From Bacillota bacterium (lineage in GTDB: Bacteria; Bacillota_I; Bacilli_A; Izemoplasmatales; UBA1188): 42,090 nucleotides of DNA. The DNA lies in assembly GCA_023410715.1 (NCBI GenBank), contig JAEYPN010000008.1, positions 1-42,090 on the forward strand. The letters are read 5' to 3'. The number at the start of each line of letters is the position of its first letter. Position 1 is the first letter of the stretch. The translations under genes were made by a program, and so were the position numbers. The notes below the pieces were generated by a model, which did no database searches, was not told the DNA's origin, and worked only from the letters and a program-made list of their open reading frames with translations. Positions 15,767-23,333 of the stretch are shown here, piece after piece.

Positions 15767-16243
15767 ATGACTGAAAAATATTTTAATAGAAAATTATTAA
15801 CAATGATATTTTATATTGCTAGTATATGTTTGTTTTTAATTAGCATTCCATTGCTTGTTTTTACAATTAGTATAAAATCGTGGTCATTTGTCGGTTTTTC
15901 GTTATTAGTAATTGCTTTTGGACTTATGATATTAGCTATTGCTGTAAATAGAGGAAATGATATTGTTATTAATTACGAAAATAAAGAAGTTATGTGTAAT
16001 ATAAAGTTCAATAACAAAGAGAACTTATGTATTCCTTTCGATTCAATTATTAATGTATATGAAATTAATGATGAGAAATTAAAAAAAGAAATTAAATTAA
16101 AAAAATACCCTAAAAGAGTATTGGTAATTGAAAGAAATTATTATAAAGAGTATATTCCATTAAATTGGTTTGATGATGATACAGTTAAATTATTGAAAGA
16201 AGAATTATTGAAGGTGAGGGATTCTTATGAAAACTTTATTTAA
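15767..16243 (+). CDS. Two-helix membrane protein with PH-like domain
   Basis: A 158-residue protein: helices at about residues 10-35 and 40-60, then a cytoplasmic domain beginning NDIVINYENKEVMCNIKF and ending in a helix after IPLNWFDDDTVKLLKEEL. The architecture repeats that of 14170 and 15223. The ATG at 15767 follows GGTGGTGAT; an in-frame start 30 nt upstream lies in repeat C and lacks a site. It overlaps the next gene by 17 nt. Confidence 0.75.
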   Translation: MTEKYFNRKLLTMIFYIASICLFLISIPLLVFTISIKSWSFVGFSLLVIAFGLMILAIAVNRGNDIVINYENKEVMCNIKFNNKENLCIPFDSIINVYEINDEKLKKEIKLKKYPKRVLVIERNYYKEYIPLNWFDDDTVKLLKEELLKVRDSYENFI

Positions 16244-16619
16244 AGAGAATCCTAAGATTATCATTTTAATTATTATAGGTCTTTTATTATCTTTATTATC
16301 TTTTATTTTTGAATATGCTATTAATTACGATAATTCTATAATCACCCATACTATAATGACTGTAGACATAATATTACTATTGATTAACTTTTTCTATTTA
16401 TCTTATTTGCTAAATAAAAAAGTTGGTAAATCAATAGTAAATTCTATAATATTCTCTTTAATATTTTTTGTTGGAATCACAGGAGTTATTATGTGTATGG
16501 CAGAAGATAGTGCAAGTTTAGAATTAATGATTGGCACAATTAAAGTATTAATATATTTAGCTCCGAGCATAATCATTCTATTACCAGTAATCTATCTGCT
16601 TTGCCTGGCTTTAGGATAA
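16227..16619 (+). CDS. Four-helix membrane protein, unknown
   Basis: A 130-residue hydrophobic protein with four predicted membrane segments at about residues 10-29, 37-64, 72-92 and 103-128. It has very short loops and no soluble domain. It starts inside the previous gene (17-nt overlap) with GGTGAGGG upstream, implying coupled translation. No family recognised. Confidence 0.75.
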   Translation: MKTLFKENPKIIILIIIGLLLSLLSFIFEYAINYDNSIITHTIMTVDIILLLINFFYLSYLLNKKVGKSIVNSIIFSLIFFVGITGVIMCMAEDSASLELMIGTIKVLIYLAPSIIILLPVIYLLCLALG

Positions 16620-16669
16620 AAAAGACAATATATAATATTATTAATAAATCTAATGGAGTGAGTTAACTG

Positions 16670-17095
16670 ATGAAAAAGATAACACTAATATTTTCGTGCA
16701 TAATGTTTAGTATAACAATGATAATTACTCTATTTATGTTTGTATTAATTATTCTAGCTGTTGTAATAATTAAAGAAGTACCACCTATAATTATTTTCGT
16801 CATAATGACAGGATTATTTCTTTTATTAACTTTACATTATTTTAAATGTATTAAGTTTCAAAAACATAACCAACTAAATTCTCAATTGATTACAAAAACT
16901 AAAAACATCAACTCAATATTGGCATTTATATTCGGCTTTTCTTCATTTACTATGTTTATAATGGGGCTTTATCCTCTTTTATTATATGGACAAATTATCA
17001 ATATTACTTTAATATTCATTTTTACAGGAATGTTTTTTGGCTTTTATACTATTAATCTAATGATGATTAATAATAATTTAAATATGAATGAATAG
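16670..17095 (+). CDS. Four-helix membrane protein, unknown
   Basis: A 141-residue protein with four predicted membrane segments at about residues 6-32, 37-56, 77-99 and 105-128, and a basic loop between the second and third. GGAGTGAG lies upstream of the ATG. It is the last gene of the array; repeat copy D begins six nt after its stop. No family recognised. Confidence 0.75.
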   Translation: MKKITLIFSCIMFSITMIITLFMFVLIILAVVIIKEVPPIIIFVIMTGLFLLLTLHYFKCIKFQKHNQLNSQLITKTKNINSILAFIFGFSSFTMFIMGLYPLLLYGQIINITLIFIFTGMFFGFYTINLMMINNNLNMNE

Positions 17096-17101
17096 ATAAT
17101 A

Positions 17102-17245
17102 TGTAATAATACAAGTCCATTTTGAACTTTTATGTGAAAATAGATTTGGAAAAATTACAACAGAATTATTCAAAAATGTATAGGTAAAGTACAAAAAGAT
17201 TTATTGAAATAAAGGTCGATCGCAAGGTCGGCTTTTTTGTTTGCC
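17102..17245. repeat. Diverged intergenic repeat, copy D
   Basis: TGTAATAATACA (one base off the palindrome) with AAGTCCATTTTG, then GATTTGGAAAAATTACA, a terminator and TTTGTTTGCC. These match the first 130 bp or so of repeats A and B in order, with degraded spacing. The remaining 300 bp are absent. Confidence 0.7.
17211..17238 (+). terminator. Terminator inside repeat D
   Basis: AAAGGTCGATC (17211-17221), a GCAA tetraloop and GGTCGGCTTT pair along their full length with a few G-U pairs. A T run to 17238 follows. Confidence 0.85.
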
Positions 17246-17337
17246 ATAATCACTAAACAGATCAGCTAAAATATCCTACCGTAGACCGATATTCTTATGG
17301 ACGTTGGCTTTGTGGTATATAAATTATTACAAATGTG

Positions 17338-17346
17338 TGGTATAAT
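17338..17346 (+). promoter_or_regulatory. Extended -10 promoter of the phosphotransferase gene
   Basis: TGG (17338-17340) directly precedes TATAAT (17341-17346), as at promoters A and B. No good -35 box is seen. Confidence 0.5.
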
Positions 17347-17390
17347 TGAGTAAAATATTGAATTTCTTTCAGGAAAGAGGAAATAAGAAT

Positions 17391-18353
17391 ATGAAGTACA
17401 AATATTTAGAAGAAGCGTTATCGTATTACAAAATAGACGCATTAGACGTAACACTGATTAGACATAATGAGAATTTGACGTATCGTATTGGAAGTGAATA
17501 TTTATTACAAATTCATGAGCATGTGGAAGGCTTTAATACGGAATATATATACGAAGGTCTTGACCGTATAGAACTACGTAAAACAGAGATTGAGTTTCAA
17601 GAGCACTTAAAGAAACATGGTATGACGATTCGTGAAACGGTTGAAAATTATTGTGGCGATAGAATAACGAAGTTAAGTGATGGAACGTTTGTTACCGTTT
17701 CAAGATGGATAGAGGGAGAATCTTTAGATAAGTTTGAATTAAATGATGAACTTTGCTGTCAAATTGGTGATTTAATCGCTCGTTTGCATAGGAATGCAAT
17801 TGGATTTCAAGCGTCATCTGTGATATCGTATGATAAAAAACACTGCGAATGTACCAAAAAAAGAATACAGTCACTAGAAGATAAAGGTCTTGATATAGTG
17901 TTCTCTAATATAATGCAAATAGCTTGTGATGCAGTTGAGAGTACTTTACAGAAAGTGCAAAATGAATTTATTATGTTACACGGAGATTTGTCTTCATCTA
18001 ATATTTTAAAAACTTCAAAAGGTCTTGTTGCTATTGATTTTTCTTTTCTAGGGATGGGACATCCAATGTTTGATCTTGCTGTTTTATTTGGAAATATAGG
18101 TGGATTGCCACGTAGACAAAAAATAGTAGAAGGATATCGAAATGCTGGGGGAATAATTAATTATGAAGCATTAGACGCTTGTTTTGTGTTGAGTCTTTTG
18201 GATGGTATAGGAATTCATTTTGAGCAATGGAGTAAACAAGATTGGTTTAATCCCAGAATGAAAAGATGGTATAAAGAAACTCTTGAACCATATGTGAGGG
18301 GAGAGCGTTTGTTTGCAGATGATTTTTATCTATTGAATTTACCTAAGTATTAG
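17391..18353 (+). CDS. Kinase-fold phosphotransferase (APH/choline-kinase-like)
   Basis: A 320-residue protein of the aminoglycoside phosphotransferase/HSK2-like kinase superfamily. The N lobe has a strand-rich ATP-binding half (NLTYRIGSEYLLQIHEH). A hinge-like TVSRWIEGESLD follows. The catalytic loop is HGDLSSSNIL (H197, D199, N204), and the metal-binding Asp is in AIDFSFLGMGHPMFDLA (D216). It transfers phosphate from ATP to a small molecule; the family includes aminoglycoside, homoserine and choline kinases, and the substrate cannot be named. The ATG at 17391 has AGAGGAAAT upstream; an in-frame TTG at 17346 falls on the -10 box and is rejected. Monocistronic. Confidence 0.85.
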   Translation: MKYKYLEEALSYYKIDALDVTLIRHNENLTYRIGSEYLLQIHEHVEGFNTEYIYEGLDRIELRKTEIEFQEHLKKHGMTIRETVENYCGDRITKLSDGTFVTVSRWIEGESLDKFELNDELCCQIGDLIARLHRNAIGFQASSVISYDKKHCECTKKRIQSLEDKGLDIVFSNIMQIACDAVESTLQKVQNEFIMLHGDLSSSNILKTSKGLVAIDFSFLGMGHPMFDLAVLFGNIGGLPRRQKIVEGYRNAGGIINYEALDACFVLSLLDGIGIHFEQWSKQDWFNPRMKRWYKETLEPYVRGERLFADDFYLLNLPKY

Positions 18354-18376
18354 CACTATATAATCATTATATATAG

Positions 18377-18400
18377 TAGTAACTGTCGTAGTAACTGTCG
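18377..18400. repeat. 12-bp tandem repeat, two copies
   Basis: TAGTAACTGTCG occurs twice back to back, 24 nt after the phosphotransferase stop. It is followed by the small palindrome ACCGAAATCGGT (18401-18412). Confidence 0.8.
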
Positions 18401-18425
18401 ACCGAAATCGGTGGCTATTTTACTT

Positions 18426-18472
18426 GGCTTTCGTCGAAAGTGAAATTGTAAAGATACAACTAGGCTTTTTTT
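18426..18472 (+). terminator. Possible terminator of the phosphotransferase gene
   Basis: Small stems CTTTCG/CGAAAG and TTGTA/TACAA precede CTAGGC and a seven-T run ending near 18472. The pairing next to the T run is weak. Confidence 0.35.
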
Positions 18473-18558
18473 ATTTTGACGAGGGAGATTGAATTCATCC
18501 TTTTTAGAGAAAATGAATTTTCGTGGTACAATGAAGTTAATAATTAAATATTGGTTAA

Positions 18559-18606
18559 AAAGCAAATAGAAAAAGTAAGATCACTCATTCACCGGGTGGT
18601 TTTTTT
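18559..18606 (+). terminator. Terminator resembling those of the repeats
   Basis: AAGATCACTC (18577-18586) pairs with GGGTGGTTTT (from 18594) through several G-U pairs and is followed by a T run. The flanking AAAAAGCAAATAG and TTTTTTTGTA recall the same part of repeat A, so it may be a further remnant (copy E). Confidence 0.5.
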
Positions 18607-18817
18607 GTATAATTTTTATTATCAAAAGTAATTTAACTTATGATGAAATAATAATTAAACATTTACAATCATTTCAAAGAAAAAGAAGAAACAATTAAAA
18701 ATTGTTAAGCGCAAATAGATTATGATAGAGGTCATAGCTTTTTTGCTAAAAGAAGAAAGGAGGTGCTTTTTAAAAAAAAGAGATGCCTCTTTTACTACAG
18801 ATGTTTAGTACCATTTT
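18607..18817. other. Gene-poor stretch, no gene seen
   Basis: It contains a weak hairpin TATGAT/GTCATA followed by GCTTTTTTG (about 18721-18743). A strong ribosome-binding-site-like AGGAGGTG (18758-18765) is not followed by a convincing start at normal spacing. Confidence 0.5.
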
Positions 18818-18985
18818 TTAGTTGAAATCTAAAAAATAAAAATCATGTTTGTCGGGATTATTATACAAACCTAAAAATTTATTAATTATAGTTATATGTA
18901 TATGTAACATTTTATACGAAATCCATATACTATAGCTATTTTTGTTACTTAATAATTCTACTATGTCGTATTCGTTATGAATTGT
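18818..18985 (-). pseudogene. Possible decayed reading frame
   Basis: A 55-codon open frame on the minus strand with no start codon, bounded by TAG upstream and TAA downstream. The translation (NEYDIVELLSNKNSYSIW..., ending DKHDFYFLDFN) is protein-like in composition but not recognised. It lies downstream of the 23-codon frame at 19041-19112 in a different phase, so the two could be pieces of one decayed gene. Weak evidence. Confidence 0.2.
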
Positions 18986-19040
18986 CTATTTTATTTAATT
19001 TACATCCTTTAATGTATAACTTTTTTTAAATCGTTCATTA

Positions 19041-19112
19041 TCAATTCTTAATTTCATATTTTTCTTTTACTATCCAACATTTATTAGTTCCTCCTTTTAA
19101 TTTTCTTCTCAT
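19041..19112 (-). CDS. Short ORF or 5' remnant of a lost gene
   Basis: A 23-residue frame, MRRKLKGGTNKC followed by WIVKEKYEIKN. It has an excellent AGGAAGGAGAT upstream of the ATG and a TATAAT (complement of 19134-19139) further up. It ends in TGA followed at once by TAA. Continued open stretches in other phases downstream suggest the start of a gene broken by frameshifts rather than a functional peptide. The basic, Gly/Lys-rich beginning is not enough to name a family. Confidence 0.3.
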   Translation of the reverse strand: MRRKLKGGTNKCWIVKEKYEIKN

Positions 19113-19141
19113 AATATCTCCTTCCTATTCCCAATTATATT

Positions 19142-19187
19142 AAAAAAAATGTTCATAAACACAAATATTTTTTTGTGTCTACAAACA
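19142..19187 (-). terminator. Terminator of the mannosidase-HAD operon
   Basis: A long hairpin (19150-19165 with 19172-19187; 13 of 16 positions pair) is followed on the minus strand by eight T residues (complement of 19142-19149). Confidence 0.8.
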
Positions 19188-19215
19188 TCTTATCATTTTA
19201 ATCTAAGCTTTTTCT

Positions 19216-20199
19216 TTATTCATTTAAAATGTATTTTAAGATTTCATCAAATGAATCAGAATAGAAGTCACATAATGCTTTTGTTCCGCTTCCTTCGATG
19301 TTTCCACCACTAATACCGATTGTTGTATATCCAGCTAATCTAATTGAACATACGCCAGCACCAGAGTCTTCAATTCCAACAACATGGTTTCTTTCAGCAA
19401 AAGGAATGTTTAGTCCAACACAACACGTTTCAGCATATAACCATGGATGTGGTTTTGGACTTAATTCTCCTAAAGTTCCAACAGATCCTTTTCTAATTGG
19501 GAAACCAGCAGAAATGCTTGCATCATAGAATTCTTTGGGATCACCCATTTCTAGAGTGTTAAATGCTGATAAAATTTCTGGCCAAGCTTTTTCATATAAT
19601 CCAGAAGTAACAAGCCCAATCTTGATATTGTGTTTCTTTAATTCTAATAAGAATTTCTTAATCCCATTAGAAGGAGTAAATGCGCCTTTTTTACCTCTAC
19701 CTTCCATGATTTCATTCATTTCATAATGAGTGTGTTCAAAGTAATAATTACGAGCTACTTCTAATGTTTTATCAGGGCAGTATTTATTGATACAATATTG
19801 TAAATGTTCTGATACTGAATGACCTGATACATGTGGTAAATCAGCTTCTTCAAATTTGAAGTCTTTATTGCCAGTTAAAGATATAACAGTTTTTTGAATA
19901 ATCCATATCCAGAATTCTTCACTTTTAACGCTTGTTCCATCTAAGTCCATTAAAACAGCTTTAACTGGGCGTTCAAGTTTAACTTTATGAACTGGATAAT
20001 ATGCAGGATAACCAATTGCACTTTTTACAAATGCAATAGTTTTATCTTCAAAACATATAAATTCAACTTTTTTATCGCCTGTAGAAACAATTGATTTTAC
20101 ACCATTTACGTCTTTTTCAAAGACTCCGTCACTACATTTTTTAATTTCAAATAATCCGGAACCTTCATTAAATTCGCCTAAGTTTGGAATTCTAATCAT
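19216..20199 (-). CDS. HAD-superfamily hydrolase with N-terminal extension
   Basis: A 327-residue protein. The HAD domain starts only at residue 80: motif I is DLDGTS (D85, D87), motif II TSG, motif III Lys in SPKPHPWLY and motif IV GIEDSGAG. The alpha-helical cap (residues about 100-190) is of the beta-phosphoglucomutase type, so a sugar phosphate is a reasonable substrate. Residues 1-78 are a separate, strand-rich segment not seen in ordinary members. Its AAGGAG ribosome binding site overlaps the stop of the upstream GH38 gene, and only 10 nt separate the genes, so they are co-translated. A role in processing the sugar released by its partner is inferred. Confidence 0.85.
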   Translation of the reverse strand: MIRIPNLGEFNEGSGLFEIKKCSDGVFEKDVNGVKSIVSTGDKKVEFICFEDKTIAFVKSAIGYPAYYPVHKVKLERPVKAVLMDLDGTSVKSEEFWIWIIQKTVISLTGNKDFKFEEADLPHVSGHSVSEHLQYCINKYCPDKTLEVARNYYFEHTHYEMNEIMEGRGKKGAFTPSNGIKKFLLELKKHNIKIGLVTSGLYEKAWPEILSAFNTLEMGDPKEFYDASISAGFPIRKGSVGTLGELSPKPHPWLYAETCCVGLNIPFAERNHVVGIEDSGAGVCSIRLAGYTTIGISGGNIEGSGTKALCDFYSDSFDEILKYILNE

Positions 20200-20209
20200 A
20201 ATTTTCTCC

Positions 20210-23053
20210 TTAAAACTTTAATAAGATTGTGTAAATCTTAGCTGGGGCTAACTCAAACTTGAACTCACCATTTTTAATTTCTAATTCTTCAATTGGTGAT
20301 TCATCTAAATCAACATGAGTTGCACTCTTGAAGTTCAAGATTGTTTTAACTTTTACATTTTGTGTTTCTAAAGTAGTGTTCCATAATCTTAAAATGATTC
20401 CATCAGTACTTTCAGCTTGTTTTAAAGCAGAAGTCATAATTGATTTATTTTGTGGAGTGATATTAAAGATATTAGCAGAAGAAGGTAAGATACCTTTGTT
20501 TTGTACGCCTTGGATTGCTTTCATAGGAACTTTATAGTCATATGCTGTTTGTAAAACATTTCCTTCAACATAATCCCCTTTATGAGGATATAATGCAAAT
20601 TCATATTTCATTTTACCGAATGAATGTTGACCAGTGTATTGATCTAACTCTTCAACTGTCATTGCACTGTTAGCTGTCATGTAAGCTCTTTGAGTTCTAA
20701 TTAATGTTATTTTTAATGTTCTTTCGTTGTCATCTTCGACTTCGTATTCTCTTAGACCTTTAGATAAGAATGCGAAACCATTCTTGTTATCTGAGATATC
20801 AACGAAGTTTTGCATTGGTTGGAATGGGAAGAATCCTTCAAAGTTATCTTTATGATCTCTCCATCTAATTGTTCTTTTTGCAACATCCCATGCAGATTCA
20901 GAGTAAGCCCAATCAGCATTTGATAAACCACTTGGGAAGTTAATCCATAATTTGTGGTCACGGATTTGGTTATTTAATTCAATTGAAACTTTTAAGAACT
21001 TAGAATCTTTTTCAAGTGTCAATACAGTAGTAATCTTTAATTCCTTCATTGCTCTTGATCTGTCATGGCCGTTTATGGAAGCATCTTCAGGTAGCATCAT
21101 AGATAATGTAATTCTATATTTACCTCGTAATTCATTTGATTCTAACATATCAATATTAGAATTGCATCCTAATGAAGTATAGATACAGTTAGTCTTAGTA
21201 GGACTGCAAACGTGAGCAGAACCAACCTCGCCTGAATCTGAATAATATCCTAAATTCTTCATTTCTCTATTTTGAACTTTATCAAATAAATCATAAGTAC
21301 CATTAGAATTAATAGTTACTTTTAAGAAGTCGTTTTCTAATGTTCCATTAGCTCTAGCGATTAATTTACGGTTATCAATAATTTCAGGAATATATGCATA
21401 ATGAGGTTCTCTTGGTCTTAAAGCAATTGTTGTATAACCCATTTGAGGAACATTTACTTTTACTAAAATATGACGTCTTTCAGCATTAAACTTAATTGCT
21501 TTTGTATCCATCTGACGTTCAACGCCAATTGAGATGTTATCAAGTGATAATTGAACAGAAGGAATTACGTTACTATCTTTGTCAACGATATCATAGAATA
21601 GACCAAAGTCAGCACATCCATCAATACCATTGTCAGTTGCAACGCTTACTCCTTTTGGAGTATCAATAACTAATTCAACAACTTGTTCTCTATCATAAGG
21701 CAACGTATTCCATACAACTATTGTATGGTCGTTTTCTTTAAAGTCTTTTGTTGTATCAATGTATTTGAAAAGTGATGTTACACTTCTATTTGTAACTTCC
21801 TCGGATACAGTCTTAGCTAAACTGAAGTTATACATCATATCGTCATGTGCTCTATCAACTGCAGCACCGCAGATTGAATCATGTGCATGACATTTTAACA
21901 AATATTCCCAAGCTCTATTTAAGTTAGTAGTTGGATATTTATTTCCTAAAACGCTAGCAATTGAAGCTAGGGGTTCAGAAACGTTTATTAATGAGTTTTC
22001 GCATTCATCATTTAACAATTTAATTTTAATTCTTGAAGAATGGGTTGCCCCTAATAATGCGTTAAAATTATTGTATTCCATAGTAGTGTTTCTAAGTTCA
22101 CCATTCCATGTAGCACATTCATATTTTTCTTCTTCAACTAGCTTAGTAATCTTTGCCATGTATTCATCCATGGATACTTGCTTAATTTGATAATCTGAAT
22201 AAATCTTATTCATATCATCAACAAGTTCTTGTAAATAACGATAAGGTTCATCATTATCTTCTAAGTTTAATGCTAAGATTTCATCACCAATCTTATATGG
22301 TTCTGCTTGAGCGATAAGATAATCTAGTGCTTTCTTTTGAACGTCTTTATCATGAATATAATCAAAGTCTTCATGTAATAAAGTGAAGGCTTTTTCATAT
22401 GAACCCAAGTCAGCCATGTGAACTGGTTTTTGTTCTTTATTATATGTATAAGTTAAGTCTTTTAATCCTTTTCCTAATACAGCTGGGCCATGAACATAAA
22501 AGAACCAGTTTGTTCTTGTTACTTCATCGAATGTTCTTAAAGTTAATAATTCTGATCCATCAGGTGAATTCCACTTAAATAATGGAGTTAAGATATGTTT
22601 GTTAGTACCACGATAGAAGATAGCATTATTAATCTTGAACCCTTTATATAATTGTGGTAGTTGGCTAGGTTGACCATATGATGTAGCTGTGTAACCAGAC
22701 TTCATTCCTCCACCTAATTCTTTAGCCATTTTGTGTCCCCATAAAAGGTTGCGAATCAAAGATTCAGGAGCAACGGTGTTTGTTTCAGGTAATGTGTACC
22801 AGTTAACAATAATCATTTTTCCTGCTTTAATTAAATTTTGAACTCTTTCTTTCATTTCAGGTCTAACAGTTAGATAGTCTTCAATTACGATAGTACCACC
22901 GTCAACACAAAAGTATTTATATGTGTCCTTATTCTCAAGTATGTCAATGATGTTGTCCATTAAATCGGCTAAACGCAATTTTGATTGTTCAGCAGTATGA
23001 CGCCACTCACGGTCCCAGTGAGTACCATTGATTAAATTAATAGTTTTTCCCAT
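20210..23053 (-). CDS. GH38-family alpha-mannosidase homologue lacking the usual nucleophile
   Basis: A 947-residue GH38 protein resembling E. coli MngB in length and layout. The catalytic barrel contains THWDREW (zinc ligands H12, D14), NWYTLPETNTVAPESLIRNL and the late HAHDS histidine (H391). The helical and beta-sandwich domains follow (from about residue 490). The family nucleophile, also a zinc ligand, is the Asp of YLPDSFG; here the aligned sequence is YTATSYGQ, with Thr124 (codon complement of 22682-22684) in its place. The start at 23053 is chosen for GGAGGAT upstream; an earlier ATG at 23104 falls within the promoter. No signal peptide, so cytoplasmic. Activity on alpha-mannosides is uncertain given the missing Asp. 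Confidence 0.88.
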   Translation of the reverse strand: MGKTINLINGTHWDREWRHTAEQSKLRLADLMDNIIDILENKDTYKYFCVDGGTIVIEDYLTVRPEMKERVQNLIKAGKMIIVNWYTLPETNTVAPESLIRNLLWGHKMAKELGGGMKSGYTATSYGQPSQLPQLYKGFKINNAIFYRGTNKHILTPLFKWNSPDGSELLTLRTFDEVTRTNWFFYVHGPAVLGKGLKDLTYTYNKEQKPVHMADLGSYEKAFTLLHEDFDYIHDKDVQKKALDYLIAQAEPYKIGDEILALNLEDNDEPYRYLQELVDDMNKIYSDYQIKQVSMDEYMAKITKLVEEEKYECATWNGELRNTTMEYNNFNALLGATHSSRIKIKLLNDECENSLINVSEPLASIASVLGNKYPTTNLNRAWEYLLKCHAHDSICGAAVDRAHDDMMYNFSLAKTVSEEVTNRSVTSLFKYIDTTKDFKENDHTIVVWNTLPYDREQVVELVIDTPKGVSVATDNGIDGCADFGLFYDIVDKDSNVIPSVQLSLDNISIGVERQMDTKAIKFNAERRHILVKVNVPQMGYTTIALRPREPHYAYIPEIIDNRKLIARANGTLENDFLKVTINSNGTYDLFDKVQNREMKNLGYYSDSGEVGSAHVCSPTKTNCIYTSLGCNSNIDMLESNELRGKYRITLSMMLPEDASINGHDRSRAMKELKITTVLTLEKDSKFLKVSIELNNQIRDHKLWINFPSGLSNADWAYSESAWDVAKRTIRWRDHKDNFEGFFPFQPMQNFVDISDNKNGFAFLSKGLREYEVEDDNERTLKITLIRTQRAYMTANSAMTVEELDQYTGQHSFGKMKYEFALYPHKGDYVEGNVLQTAYDYKVPMKAIQGVQNKGILPSSANIFNITPQNKSIMTSALKQAESTDGIILRLWNTTLETQNVKVKTILNFKSATHVDLDESPIEELEIKNGEFKFELAPAKIYTILLKF

Positions 23054-23083
23054 AATATCCTCCGAAAAATGTATTACAATTGA

Positions 23084-23131
23084 ATTATAACTCAATAACA
23101 GCATTATGTAAAGAAAAATCGGTTTTCTTTT
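23084..23131 (-). promoter_or_regulatory. Mannosidase promoter with LacI-type operator
   Basis: On the minus strand TTTACA (complement of 23107-23112) and TATAAT (complement of 23084-23089) are 17 bp apart. AAGAAAA / TTTTCTT arms (23111-23117, 23123-23129) around ATCGG form an inverted repeat overlapping the -35 box. Its core matches the operators at 23252 and 36444. Confidence 0.7.
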
Positions 23132-23214
23132 AACATTTTTTTGTAATAAAATTGTTAATATCAGATTTTTTTTAATATTTTTTATAAAAATTATTTAAAA
23201 TTATAATTGTAGCG

Positions 23215-23265
23215 TTGACAATGAAACACATATTTGATATAATTCAATTAGAAAAACGGTTTTTG
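23215..23265 (+). promoter_or_regulatory. ABC operon promoter with LacI-type operator
   Basis: TTGACA (23215-23220) and TATAAT (23238-23243) have a 17-bp spacer, with TGA before the -10. The palindrome AAAAAC-G-GTTTTT (23252-23264) covers the expected transcription start, the classical place for repression. Confidence 0.8.
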
Positions 23266-23333
23266 TTAGTGCTTTTCTTGTGCACATATAATCACCATTT
23301 TATACTATTGATTTATGAAAGGAATTGTAATTT

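Noticed and set aside
18356..18565. 69-codon minus-strand ORF after the phosphotransferase gene.
   Set aside because: It runs through the tandem 12-mer and the terminator-like structure and has no recognisable domain or start signal.
18758..18822. AGGAGGTG followed by a 12-codon frame (MPLLLQMF...), considered as a type I toxin.
   Set aside because: The ATG is about 18 nt from the ribosome binding site, the peptide is too short, and the region forms a hairpin with no antisense promoter that I can see.
19298..19726. Plus-strand ORFs opposite the HAD gene.
   Set aside because: They lie antisense to an intact HAD domain with all four motifs and lack start signals.
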